Below, one piece after another: positions 12,348-23,800 of a stretch of DNA of 64,000 nt. Location of the stretch: assembly GCA_020744425.1 (NCBI GenBank), contig JAGMUV010000007.1, positions 434,001-498,000 on the forward strand. The letters are read 5' to 3'. Origin of the DNA: Dactylonectria macrodidyma. Its lineage: Eukaryota; Ascomycota; Sordariomycetes; Hypocreales; Nectriaceae. The stretch's first letter is position 1; each line of letters opens with the position of its first letter. Under the pieces are notes generated by a model. The model had not been told where the DNA came from. It did not search any database and worked only from the letters and a program-made list of their open reading frames with translations. Both the position numbers and the translations under genes were made by a program.

Positions 12348-12377
12348 GGGGGGGAGGGGGGGGGGGGGGGGGGGGGG
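12348..12377. repeat. Poly-G tract (G7-A-G22)
   Basis: Thirty-base homopurine run: seven G, one A, then 22 G. It lies about 800 bp upstream of the LITAF-type start and 830 bp upstream of ADE2. It could form G-quadruplex or triplex structures and is a likely slippage or assembly-error site. Confidence 0.9.
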
Positions 12378-12619
12378 AGCTTCGGGGATTTCTAGAAACA
12401 GATGGCCAATAGTGAGATCAGCGTTGAACGGGGCTCAATTCTGGCGAGTAAACTTGCAGTATCGTGTCCGGGGGGCTGCTGTCAAGATGGACAAGTTGGG
12501 CGCATAAGGCGCGGGCTGTATACGGTGAGATATGACTTACATGCAGTGGTCCTTTGGTCACAAAGCATCAGCCGGATGTCCTTCTTGCAGGACAAACTCA
12601 TAAATAGATAGGCACGTAT

Positions 12620-12636
12620 ACACACACACACACACA
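12620..12636. repeat. AC dinucleotide microsatellite
   Basis: About eight perfect AC units in the intergenic region upstream of ADE2. A simple sequence repeat with no evident role. Confidence 0.85.
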
Positions 12637-13203
12637 AATGGGCACCTAAGACACAATTATCACTGCCAACAACGTTCATTCGCCAAATACCATGCGTGAG
12701 AAGCAGCCCTCAGAAAATGGGCTTGCATGAATTCCCATGCTGCATCACCATAGCGCATGTTCGTTGGCCAAGCCCTGCGCCCCCGAATGGAAAGTGCACG
12801 AATCACAGAGCCGTGATTTGGAGACTTGACTAAATCGTGCGAGGTGATTTCTTGGCAATTTATCGCACTCAACTGGGTTTCATACTTGGTCGACACCGCT
12901 CATGATGCAAGCTCATCATAACTTTTTTAGCGGAGTTGAAGGGTTCAACCGTAAAGAACGGTGGAAACGGATGGCACTTGCTCACTAACTCGCCCTTGCC
13001 GCCGCTAACGAGCAGCGCCGGCAAGCGGTCCCGGAGACGTCAAGGTCTCCACCGAAAATTTCGTCCCCTCCCCCGCCATCATGGTGCATGGGTATCGGGA
13101 GTTGATACACCACCTACCTACACACGGCCATTGACATCTCGCGAGCAATTGGAACTCTACAACCCAAGATTTCCATCACCAAAACAACCCGCCTCTCATC
13201 ACT

Positions 13204-15256
13204 ATGAGTGCCTCCAGTCCAACCATTGGCCTCCTGGGCGGCGGCCAGCTCGGCATGATGCTGTGCGAGAGCGCCGGCCCGCTTGACGTGCCCATCGCCG
13301 TGCTGGATGCCAAGGACGCGCCCGCCAAGCAGGTCAATGGACACCCTCGTCACGTCTCCGGATCATTCAAGGATCCCGTCAAGATCAGGGAGTTGGCTGC
13401 TCACTGCGATGTCCTCACCGTCGAGGTCGAGCACATCGATACCCAGGTCCTCGAGGAGATTGCTACCCAGGGCGTCCAAGTGGATGGTTCTGATACTCCC
13501 AAGAAAGTCACCGTTCACCCCTCCTGGAAGACCCTCCGCCTCATCCAGAACAAGTTTGAGCAAAAGGAGTACTTCGCTCAGCAGGGCATCCCCATCGCCG
13601 AGCAGCTGCCCCTCGAATCCGGTGACGCCATGCTCTCCTCTATGAAAGAAGCCTCGGCCAAGTTCGGCTTCCCCTGGATGCTCAAGTCGCGCAAGGACTC
13701 GTACGACGGTCGCGGCAACCTCAAGATCTCCGGTGAGGCCGACCTCGCGCAGGCCGTGTCCGAGTTCGGCGGCCTCGAATGCTACGCCGAGAAGTGGGTG
13801 CCCTTCGCCATGGAGCTGTCCGTCATGGTCATCCGCACCGAGGACGACGATGGCAACACCCGCCGCTTGGTACCGTATCCGGCCGTGGAGACGGTCCACG
13901 AGGAGAACATCTGCTCGCGCGTCTTCATGCCCCCGCGCGGCGTATCTGCCGAAGTATCTAAGAAGGCTCAGGAGGTAGCCTGCAGCGTCGTCGGGAAGCT
14001 GTGGGGCCGCGGTGTCTTTGCCGTTGAGATGTTCTTGACCGAGGACGGCAGGGTTATCGTCAATGAAACTGCCCCTAGGCCGCACAACAGTGGACATCAC
14101 TTGATCGAGGCTGTTCCGTACATGTGAGAAATCTGCAACATTTTATTTACCCGTCATTGAGTTACTGACTCCCCCTTAAGGTCCCAGTTCAAGGCCCAAC
14201 TCACAGCTATCCTGGACAACCCCCTCCCAGAGGAACTGCTGCCTCACGTATCATCCAGCATCATGATCAACATCCTGGGCGGCGCCAACGCCGACTCGCA
14301 TCTCCCGCTCGTCGAAAAGGCCAAGTCCATGTTCGCTAAGGACAAGGCCGTCTACCTCCACCTGTACGGCAAGGCGTCCAAACCCAGCCGCAAGATTGGT
14401 CACATCACCCTCACCGGACTCGGCTCCGTCGCCGAGCTCGAGGAGTTTGCCCAACCGCTGTTCAAGATCGCCGAGGAGATTCGACAGGAGCGTCTGCAGG
14501 CGTCTAGCAAAGCCTTGCGCCCTCAGCAGGCTCCTCCCGCCGCTCCTACCACCACCACCACTGCTACTGCCAAGGCCAGCCCCTTGGTCCTCGTCACCAT
14601 GGGCTCCGACTCCGATCTGCCCATCATGAAGGCTGGTATTGACATCCTCAACCAGTTCGGTGTCCCGTGGGAGGTCGACATTACCTCGGCTCACCGAACC
14701 CCTGAGAAGATGGGCCAAGTGGCCGTCGAGGCCGATGGTCGCGGCATCAAGGCCATCATTGCAGGAGGTACGTTTCTACTCACTTACCAGCTTCCACCCA
14801 ATTCACCGGCGGATATTGTCTTTCTATGCCCACCATCCTGCAATCAAGACGCACTAACACCTGAATCTTTTAGCCGGCGGCGCCGCCCATCTCCCTGGAA
14901 TGCTGGCAGCCTACACGCCCCTACCCGTCATTGGAGTTCCAGTAAAGGCATCCTGCCTCGACGGCATGGACAGTCTATTAAGCATCGTGCAGATGCCCGT
15001 ACGTAACTCATGCATGTATCCCCCATACATCCACTAACATGAATGTGAACAGCGCGGCGTCCCAACCGCCACGGTGGCAATCAACAACTCGACAAACGCG
15101 GCACTCCTGGCCATCCGGATCCTAGGCGCGTCCATGCCCGAGTACCTCGACAAGATGAAGGCCTACCAGCTCGACATGAAGCAGCAGGTCATCGACAAGG
15201 CCAACCTGCTGCGGGAGATTGACGTCGAGGCTTACATGGCTAAGATGAAGAAATGA
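13204..15256 (+). CDS. ADE2: Phosphoribosylaminoimidazole carboxylase (PurK-PurE fusion, Ade2)
   Basis: 611-residue bifunctional AIR carboxylase of de novo purine synthesis, converting aminoimidazole ribotide to its carboxylate. Loss in fungi gives adenine auxotrophy and often a red pigment. Exons are 13204-14123, 14181-14767, 14874-14998 and 15053-15256 (introns 57, 106 and 54 bp). Residues about 8-390 are the PurK ATP-grasp half: the nucleotide-binding start [13 protein letters not shown], then [12 protein letters not shown], and [18 protein letters not shown] Thr/Ala/Pro linker (about 415-440) leads to the PurE half from about 442, with [13 protein letters not shown], the active-site [21 protein letters not shown], and [14 protein letters not shown] near the end. 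All catalytic blocks are intact and the length matches the fungal family. The start at 13204 leaves only a few residues before the glycine loop. MRP10 follows on the same strand 481 bp downstream. Confidence 0.96.
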
Positions 15257-15737
15257 AGTTTGTTTTATAGAGAAATTCACCGAGGAGCAAAAGTGATGGA
15301 AAGAGAAGAGAAAAATGGAATGGATCGACACGGAAGCACGCACTTTTAGATTAGAGGGTTCTGTTTGGGCCACTTGATGAATATATATCCCCTTGTAGGT
15401 TTTACTACGTTCGAGTTGAGACTCACCGTTTCAGACGGGCAACCTCAGCCATCCCATCCCTCTCCGTCCCAACCCACCGTTTATCACCCCACCCCCGACA
15501 ATCTCCCGCCTCACCGCCCACACGTGACCGCCGTCCGACCTCGAACTTTCACCTCCCAAACCGCCCAATTGCCATTATCGCGAGAAAGCTCACGCCGCCG
15601 GAGCAGCTTCACGCACCCGAGCCCCTCCCCACGTCCGCCCTTCTCCTCGACGACGCAGAACCTCAATCAGGTTTCCCCGAAGAACCGGCTCCGAAACAAA
15701 CCTCCCCAAATCGTTCGGCTCCCCCCGTCTGCCCGCC
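15257..15737. other. ADE2-MRP10 intergenic region
   Basis: 481 bp between tandem genes: the ADE2 3' UTR then a C-rich, pyrimidine-biased leader (about 15440-15730) typical of fungal promoters with multiple CCCTCC/CACCC tracts. No other feature was recognised. Confidence 0.6.
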
Positions 15738-16110
15738 ATGCCCGGCCGCCACAAGCCCATCCGCCTGCCTCCCCTCAAGACGCTGCGCGTGCACAATGCC
15801 AAGCGGACCACCGAGAACCCGTGCATCGCCATCATGTCGAGCGTCCTCGGTACGTCCTCAAAAACCCCAGCCCTCACCCCTCCCGCGAGACGAGCGCCTC
15901 GACAGAACCAATGGCCCCTCTTTTTCGCTAACTATCACAACAGCATGCTGGGCTTCCGCCGGCTACAACGCCGCCGGCTGCGCCGCCATCGAGAACCAGC
16001 TGCGCCAGTGCATGGACGGCCCGCCCCCGCAGCAGATGCCCGCGAACACGATCAACTACCACCTGGGCCGCATGCAAAAGTTCCTGACCAGTCCGCAGAA
16101 GCGCAAGTAG
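15738..16110 (+). CDS. MRP10: Mitochondrial small ribosomal subunit protein Mrp10 (mS37)
   Basis: 92-residue CHCH-domain protein of the mitochondrial ribosome small subunit. Yeast Mrp10 is oxidised by Mia40 during import and then reaches the matrix. Two exons: 15738-15849 and 15944-16110 (94-bp intron with ctaac branch site). The N-terminus is basic (MPGRHKPIRLPPLKTLRVHN), suiting a matrix-directed presequence. The helical hairpin has Cys pairs in ACWASAGYNAAGC and CAAIENQLRQC, spaced x10 and x9, followed by MDGPPPQQ and a short basic tail ending in KRK. Splicing falls inside the CHCH region and joins SVL to ACWAS. The length is typical and the assignment is strong. Confidence 0.9.
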
Positions 16111-17373
16111 AAGGGGAAATGGCGAACAAAAAGGAATTGGTGTGGGAAGAAAATGGCCGACGGGGCAGGATATGCCACGACACTGGACAAAAAGAGGATA
16201 GAGCACCGTCTGGTTGTGCGGCAGATGAGAGAACACGGGATTTTTATGTGGAGGGATGGGATGCATTTAAAAGGGCGTTGGTCGAAAGAAAGCTCTGCTT
16301 GGACTGTACAACACGACCCGGACGCAATACGGGACATGAAGAGGTGGAAGTGTACATTTAGCGTTGTACAATACAAAAAGCGACATCTCAAACTCATCAT
16401 TCTCACTGCCCTTGATATTTATGACCAACTGCTGTAGCACGCCACAATTGCTGCAATATCTCTCTATCATGAATCACACAACGCAAGTCACATTTACACA
16501 CAGAATTCATTCGAAGTGCTTGCATTCCTCTCTACTCTGCAAGACATCCCTTCCTCTCACGGATCCTCCACTGGCATATCCACATCTACCTTCCTCACGG
16601 AGCGTCAACACTTGCTCATATTCTGATCCGTCAACTTCTCGCCATTGACATGTAAAAAAAAAAGAAGAAGAAGAAACAGACAAGGAATCAAACGAAACCC
16701 AGAAAAAAAATTAGGAAGAATGCCAGTAACGTGCTTCCCAGTAGCTACGCCCCCATCTCAACAGTAGCGCCATGTCCCATGAAGTATTGATGAAAACTGA
16801 AAAAGACAATGATTGCGATTGCCCAGATGAAACCAAGAAAAGGGAAGAATAAGTCCCGGGAAAAGAAAGGCAGGAAGGACACGGTACGAGGCCCGATGAC
16901 ACCTCCGTGGTGGCTAAACCCAAAAAGTGGAAAAATGAGATATCCATCTTGGCAGTGAGTCGTCACTGAAGCCGTAAATGTCGTCCACGACATGAGGGTC
17001 CGTATGCGATGCTTTGCACACTGCAAAACTAAGAGGCGTAGCGAATCGCCAGGAACCAAGAAAAGAGTCAAAAAGGCCGAAGGGAGTGAGTGAGTCGAGT
17101 AGGCGTCCAAAGGAACGCCCAAAGGTGGTGTGAAAATATTTCAAAAATGGTGCAAGTCGCTGCCATGTCGTGTCTATATGATTGATGCCGGTTGCTCAGA
17201 CGCCCTCGATCAATCGTTACCGTGCCTTAGATCATAGTCAAAGAAATAATGATGCGTGTTCCATGCGCCAAAAAAAATGCGTATGTTCAGTGTGAATAAC
17301 CAGCACAAGGCGCCGTAAGCTTGTCCATAGACAAGCCATTCCAAAGCCAGATATAGGCGGTTTAGACGGGTGT
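16111..17373. other. Convergent intergenic region MRP10/CDC24
   Basis: 1.26 kb between convergent genes. It contains A-rich runs (about 16657-16710 and 17268-17277) and only short open frames. One 125-codon hydrophobic minus-strand frame (16745-17122) has no recognisable domain and is better read as CDC24 3' UTR. No gene is supported. Confidence 0.55.
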
Positions 17374-20300
17374 TTAGGAAGTATCACCGACGCAGAAGAG
17401 CTCTATCTCTCCGACGCCACCAGAGTACATGTTCTTCACACCCTCGCGCCATTCCATAAAGGCAATTTGGATGTCGTCGTCGCTCTCGATCGTCACGAAA
17501 TCGCCATCCTCGTCGCGATACCGCAACTTGAGCATTCCCTTACCGATGCTGCTGTTGGTGAACCGCGCGAGCTTCGCATCGATGCGGTCAATCAAGGACT
17601 GGTACGTAATGTTGAAAGGCACGACGAGAGTGACGTAGTTTCCTGTCTCGCAATTGACCCGCACCTTGAGTTGAGTGGGCATGGGAAGATCGGGGGTAGG
17701 CAACGGCGCGGCCATGGCCGGTGTAGGAGCTCCCATGCCCACTGCGGGAGACGCAGTTCGGGAGTTGGCAATGCCCGGGTCGACTCGCAACGGGTTGCCA
17801 CTCTGACTGGGAGTGTTTCCGCGGGAGTAAACAGGTTGGGTCGGGAACTGGGCCATGGTGCCTCCTAGGCTGCCTGAATGCTTGTGCATGCGCTCTCGCT
17901 GGACGCCGGGGCTATTCGTTTGCGATCGAATGGGGACCTCGTTCCTCGGGGTTCCCGTCTGAGATCTAGGTATCTGGTTGTCGTGGCCGGGATGCAGATG
18001 CTGCGGGATTCCAGGTACGGCTGGGATACCTCCTTGGCTGGGTTGTCGGGTTCGCGGCATACCAGGGCCGTTGATATCAGGGGTGCTGTACGATCGGCTT
18101 CTCTGGTTCGCGGCCGCCTGGCTCTGAGAGGCCATCGCAGGAAGGGATGGTCCCCGGGGGTTCCGGCCATTCATAACATGCGGGTTCGGAGAAGTACCAT
18201 CGCGCGAGGGGGCGCGAGGCATGGCGGGGGCAGTGTATCGGTTATTGTCCTCCCACACCGGTTGCGGAGTGCCTGTCTTGGAGAAGCCGTAGTTGGGGGT
18301 GGAGAACATTCCACTGGCGGTGCTAGCCCGAGACGAGGCCGGTGATTCAGCCACGGGGGAGAAATAACTGTCGCCAGCCCAGGCTCCAGGCGAGTACGCA
18401 CCGGTAGCCTGAGTCTGGAGACTGAGCGGTGCCGGAGGCGCTGGCATGGGGAATCGTGACGGAGCCGCGCCGCGAATCATACCAGCCAGAGACTGCGAGC
18501 TCTCTCCCGTCCCAGCCCTCTGTCTCAGGTTGTTGCTAGAGGCGGTTCGCGGCATGGTTCCTGCCATTGAATGCGTCGTTGGCATGGGGAATTGCGGAGG
18601 GGCCGTCGCTGGCCCGTAATCGTCGTCGTCATCGTCGTCATCTTGCTGGAGGTATGGGTTCTCCAACCCGCCTGCTTGGTCCCTGGTCCACGTAAAGTCG
18701 GGTGCTGCACTATCCCCCATGATTGACGAACGCGGTGCGTTATCTTTCCTCTGAGTCTCGAGACCGGCGGCCCATCTTTTCATCATGTCCTCTTGCGTGA
18801 ACTTGATGGTGAAATTCTCGACACCTGGGTCACCCTTCCACCAAATTTGAACACTGTGGGAGCCTATTCTGGGTCAGTAAAGAAACCTCGCCCGTAAATG
18901 GATGGGTCACCTACCGGGCTTCGAAAGGGACACGATATCAGTTACGTTAGTCATGAAAATCCTGCCCTTGAGTTGAAGTCTGGCGTTCCGGTTCCGGACT
19001 TTGGGGCCCTGAGACCTCGTCTTATCTTTCTTGTCCTTGCTCTTGTTTGGCGAAATTTCCTTGCAGCAGAGAAGGATGCATTCGAACAGGTAAATCTCGT
19101 ACTAGCGAATTCGTTAGCGGTGGCCTGTGGCAAGCGTTTTGGTTAATACGCACATCTTTCTCCTGATCGTTCTTTCCTGTGATGACGCCGTACACGCCGT
19201 GCATGAGGAGTTTGCCAAACTGTTCCACCTTGTGGTTCTTCCAGTCATCCACTCGGCTTACGAGGTCCTCAAGGGCCTCGTCCAAGACAGCGCGGTTCAC
19301 GGCGTCGTTGGCTTTGTGCAGTACTCGTTCCGCAGCTTCGCAGCCAGCAACCAAGTCGGTCTTGACCTCTTCATCTTCGGACTTCTTGTTCAAATCCTGT
19401 AACAAGGTCAGCTAGTCAACTTCGAGAAAACGGCGCAGAGCCACCCACCTTGAGCAACAGCGGGTATTTCACCAATCGCTGCATGGGCTTCAACAAAAAG
19501 CCATCTAAAGTGTTAAAGTCGGCGGCCACGGGGTGATCGGATTGTTGAATCTTGTCAAAGGATGAGTTGGCGATCTGCGCTGCCTTGCGCTGGTTCGCGA
19601 TGAAGGGCTGGTAAATGTCAAAGGCATCTTCATACATGACAAAGGGCGATCCCCATCTCTGGTTTGCAGAGGGCATCGAGTTCGTCGTCTCAACTCGAAT
19701 CAAGAATCGGCGCTGGAAATCAAGGATCGCGTTGATGTTGAGGAAGATTTGATGCACGCTGTCACCGGGGATCGCACCAGTCTCTTCCAACACCCTCTTG
19801 AGGTCGTGTAGGTTTTCCAAGTCTTGGACGTATTTGCGTTCAGTATCGACTAGCTCCTTGACGATGTGATCTCGATAAGTCATCTGCGAACCCGCACCAG
19901 GCTCTGTGGCTTCATCTTCTGGGTACGGTTGCAGCTGCAGCAGGTAGCCGCGCTGCTCAGCGAGGTCGAGAACATAATTGACAACTTGGGTCACCTAGGT
20001 GGAGGTCAGTCGAGTTTCAGGAGCACAATTGGCTTCGAATGCGCTTAGCATCCAGCAGGGGCATATTGTTCAACGAACCTTGACAAAGCCGCTTGTATCA
20101 TTACCCATCAAGTCCGTAATGACAAAACTCTCGGTAGGAGGGACTTTGAGCTCCTTCATACAGGCCTGGACGAATTTGAAGACGGCAATTTTTGACTTCT
20201 TGGCCTCGCTGGCATTGGCATCATCAACCTTGAGCTCTGTGTCAGGCTGCAGGGAGTTATAGATGGCTAGGAGGGGGTATCCTGTGCGGAAGAGGTTCCA

Positions 20301-20654
20301 CAGGGGGTCAACGGGGTCGTAGGGATCGAGCTGCTCGAGATACGGTTCAAAATTTGGTACTTGGGCTAGGCGCTGCTTGAGGGAGATGCAGATCTGGTAG
20401 AGGGATCGGGAGGCATCGGCCTTTTGGTTGATGATATTCGCGGTCGCGGTGACGGGGCCGCCATTTTGAGGGGTGATGGTGACAGCGGTCCCGAGCGAGC
20501 TCAGCGACGTGGTAGAGCCAGCAATGGCCGTCGAGCCCGAGAGTTGGCTCGCGCGCGGCGCATGGTTCATGCTGGTCTTTGGCAGGCCGCCGAATCCGTT
20601 GGAGTTTGCAAAGACCGGGGCCGTGTTTGTTCGTAGCAGCGGGGCATGTGCCAT
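17374..20654 (-). CDS. CDC24: Cdc42 guanine nucleotide exchange factor Cdc24
   Basis: 1013-residue Cdc24/Scd1-type RhoGEF that activates Cdc42 at growth sites to set polarity and hyphal tip growth. Minus-strand exons: 20654-20079, 19994-19449, 19396-19154, 19101-18915 and 18863-17374 (introns 84, 52, 52 and 51 bp). Domains in order: a CH-like region (about 80-225, from SLYQICISLKQRLAQVPNF), a DH catalytic domain (from about 235, with ELVDTERKYVQDLENL and LLKPMQRLVKYPLLLK), a PH domain (about 430-550, with YEIYLFECILLCCKE and a WWKGDPG end), a Ser/Pro-rich linker of some 350 residues with an eight-Asp run, and a C-terminal PB1 domain (914-1013) with its acidic OPCA motif DEDGDFVTIESDDD, the contact for Bem1-type scaffolds. 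The start ATG at 20654 is the first in frame before the conserved region. An upstream ORF lies in the leader. The identification is firm. Confidence 0.94.
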
Positions 20655-20773
20655 CGCCTTTACTCCATCCGCCGTGGTGGTGGTCGGAGGGGAGGTTGGC
20701 GGAGCCGTGAGGCGGAGAGAGATAAGGACTGTAGTTGCGGAGGCCGAAGTCGAAGTCAAAGCTGGGCGAGTAC

Positions 20774-20851
20774 TCAAATATCGTTTGGAAGATTTGTTCC
20801 AATAGTTCCTGGCACCGACTCGAGGATGGTTGGAGATGCGTCGGACGTCAT
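20774..20851 (-). promoter_or_regulatory. Candidate upstream ORF in the CDC24 leader
   Basis: ATG-initiated 25-codon frame ending in TGA 119 bp before the chosen CDC24 start and not in frame with it. If transcribed as leader it could dampen CDC24 translation. It is presence-only evidence: the transcription start is unknown, and an unrecognised 5' intron could remove it. Confidence 0.35.
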
Positions 20852-23800
20852 GCGGCGGTGAATCTCGAGGCGGTATTCCCTCTGGTGGGAGGCGGCTAGT
20901 TCAGTTGGGAGGTGGCTGGATGGTGGAGCGAAGGTCAAGTCAGGCGACGGCGGCGAACGGAAGGTCGAAAGACGGGATAAGAGCGGTGTGGCTGTATGGA
21001 AGAGAGGCCGTCGCAGTAATCGCAGAAGTCGTCGCGGTCGTCGATGTCGTCGTTGTGTCGTCGGCAGCCGCAGCGATGAGCAGCGTGAGCGTGGTTGAGA
21101 TTGACGTCTCTGTCAGGCGGTGGAGCGGTTCGAGGGAGACGAGCGGATCCCAAAGCGCTAACAGCGGCGGCGATGTAGATTGAAGCTGTGTCGAGAAACA
21201 GACGAGACGTGTCGCAGGAGGGGCGACGGAGGGCGGGAATCTCGACGTCGATGGGGTGAATTAAAGAGAATAGTTTTGAGTCGCAGTGCAGAACTCCTGA
21301 AAGCCGCCGGGGGGGCAAGTGACAAGGCTGATGGCGGAGGCGGTCGGGACGGGAGAAGGAGGGTTTGGTGAGCGGGAGGAGGGAGAGTGGGCAGCAGCGG
21401 TACTGGACCAGGACTGTACAGGACTGCAGGCACTTGCAGCAAGGTCGTTAGTCGGTACGGCACGCGGTTACTGTGCTTGCCCGGGCGTACCTTGGGGTGG
21501 GTGGTGCGTCAGTCGGTCCGGGCTTAGGTGGGTGGTCCGCCAGACTCAAGTGAAGCTAGGTACCTTGGCTTTGGTTTTAGCAGGCGGGCAGCAACCTACC
21601 TATCCCGTCCGCAATAGCGGGGGTTGGGTACTTGCGACGCCTGTACTTTTTGCCTGGGTTTCTGCCCGAGAGGCTGGGAGGGGTTAACTCTCTTTTCGCC
21701 CCGTAGGACGGGATTGCCGAGTCCGTACGGGACACGGGACACGGGGCACGGCAGAGGAGGAGAGGCGAAACAAGTCATGACGATGGATGCGAGGAGGCAT
21801 ACGGGTTACACGCATGCGTTCTGTGGGAAGAATGGTAGGCTGGGCCACCTAAGCATGCTCTTTCCCGGCCTGATTCCAGACCCTCTGTTCTGTTGTTGTC
21901 TTGGGCTCCGTGCTGGTGGTGCCTCTGCCTTCTATCAGATCTCTGGTGGAGAGGAGCCCGGGGCAGCAGAGCGGCCTAGGTACAAAAGCTTCCGCCACAG
22001 CGCAACTCCGGGTGGGTTTAAGTGGCGGCGCTTTCCCCAGAGCAGGCAGCCGCTGCGTTGTCTAGGGCGTTCCCACTGAAAGGTGTCCCCGCTGGCGACA
22101 CACCGGGAGCTACTGGCGAGGAGGCGTTTTGGAGGTTGTTCCGGGATGATCAAGATGGAGGTTTTCCGATACCTCTCCGCCAAGTACTTTGGGTTTCCAT
22201 CCCCCCAAAATGGGACGTGCGTGCTTGGGCATTGACTGCGAGATGGATAATATGTACTTGTCTGTTTCAAATTAGGGGAGTCCCGCTCCAAACCTCAACT
22301 GGCCTAGCTCCGCGTCGCCTCCGTGGTGGTCGTGTGGATCCCCCAAATCCCCTCCAGTTGCTTTTCCCTTCTCGCCTGACCGTCTCCCATTAATGAGCCC
22401 GGGCCAGCAAGCTCCAGAAGGGCTCCCGGGGCAGCGGGGGAGGCTTCCAGGCGGCCCTAGAAGGCGCCCTAATACCGCTGGTAACTTGGCAGCGATGCTA
22501 GTCCTTCAGGTGAAGGCTCAATGCTGAGGTTTGACATGCACGCGATTCATGGGTTGGGTGTCATCTCAGCTCGCACGAGACAGACCCAGCAGAGGAGGAG
22601 AGGAGGCGAGAACCGCTGGACAGAATGGGCAGGCGGACTGAATGAGATGGGTCATAATCGTGGCTTAAAGGGCTTGCAGCGTCCTGGAGTTGGCGGCGCA
22701 TGGCGCAGAAGCAACCTTCTGGTGGTGTTGTTTAGGCGCCCTCGGCCGTATTCCGTATGCAGCCGCCCAGTGATGGTGGGCGTGGGCGTTAAAAGATGCG
22801 AATGGGTGGACAGATGACCAGAAAAACGATGGATTAGGAGCATACGGATTTGCGGAAAAGACTCTCAAGGGTGCATTCCCGCGTCAAAGAAGCAACAAAA
22901 TCGTACGTATGTACAACAACTGGCTCCATGCCATGTGCTCGGTATGTGTGTCTTGGATGCACTTCCTACGAATACGCGCAACATGCCCCGAGGCGTGCAT
23001 AGAGGATCCATCCGGGGCCATTTGACTCGCTCGTCTTTTCCTATTTGGTTTCTTCTTTTCTTCTTCTTCTCTTGTTTCTAGCGTGGATTCGTGTCAGATA
23101 CATACCGTACTTGTGCTTGTCAGGGCTTGATACGTCACCGTGGATGCGTTGCGTTGCCATATGCCGCAACCCCATATCCAGTGGCTTCTCAGTTTGCGGT
23201 TACCCTTTCAACGTCTCTGCCATTCCAAACCCTTTCAGTCTCCTTTTCAGTAGATACCTGATATCAAGCTATCTATCCCCCACGGCTTCATCAACTCGCC
23301 ACGGGCAACAGCACATCCCATCTTCCCTTTACGTTACCAAATGCTTATCACGTCCACCCTCACCAGCGTCCTAACCAAGACGTCCCCCAGCTAGCTCAGC
23401 GGGTCTACCCATCTCATTAGCTGTGCTAACCTTACTAGCCATGTGAGCCGTCCCATGCCGCCATGCTCCCACGCCATGCGTGGTGCCCTGTGCGGTGCAC
23501 GCCTGCAATATTTCGGCACAGTGGTTGCTTGCTTTCAGGTGAGTGATCTTGCGTGGGCCAACACACCCATCAACAATCACATGGCAGATGGGGATCTGTT
23601 GTGCACAGAACCGGAGGGCCACTCACACACGTTTTAGTGATTGCAGATGATGCGCAACCCCCTCTCCGGCCCTCTTGGACCCTCCTTGAGTCCTGACACG
23701 GATACCCCTGAATGACACTCCGACAGTCATGGTCCCGTCATGGTCTGTTTCGATAAACCCTTCCGTCCCCTCCTTTCTTCTTTGAGGGCTCAACGACCCT

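Larger units (their letters stand above)
11549..13203. other. Divergent intergenic region LITAF-type gene/ADE2
   Basis: 1.66 kb that should carry both promoters. It contains a long homopurine G tract and an AC microsatellite (listed separately). Only short, compositionally uneven open frames are present. No further gene was recognised. Confidence 0.6.

Noticed and set aside
13363..14100. 245-codon frame antisense to ADE2
   Set aside because: Shadow of the ADE2 coding sequence, whose catalytic motifs are intact on the plus strand.
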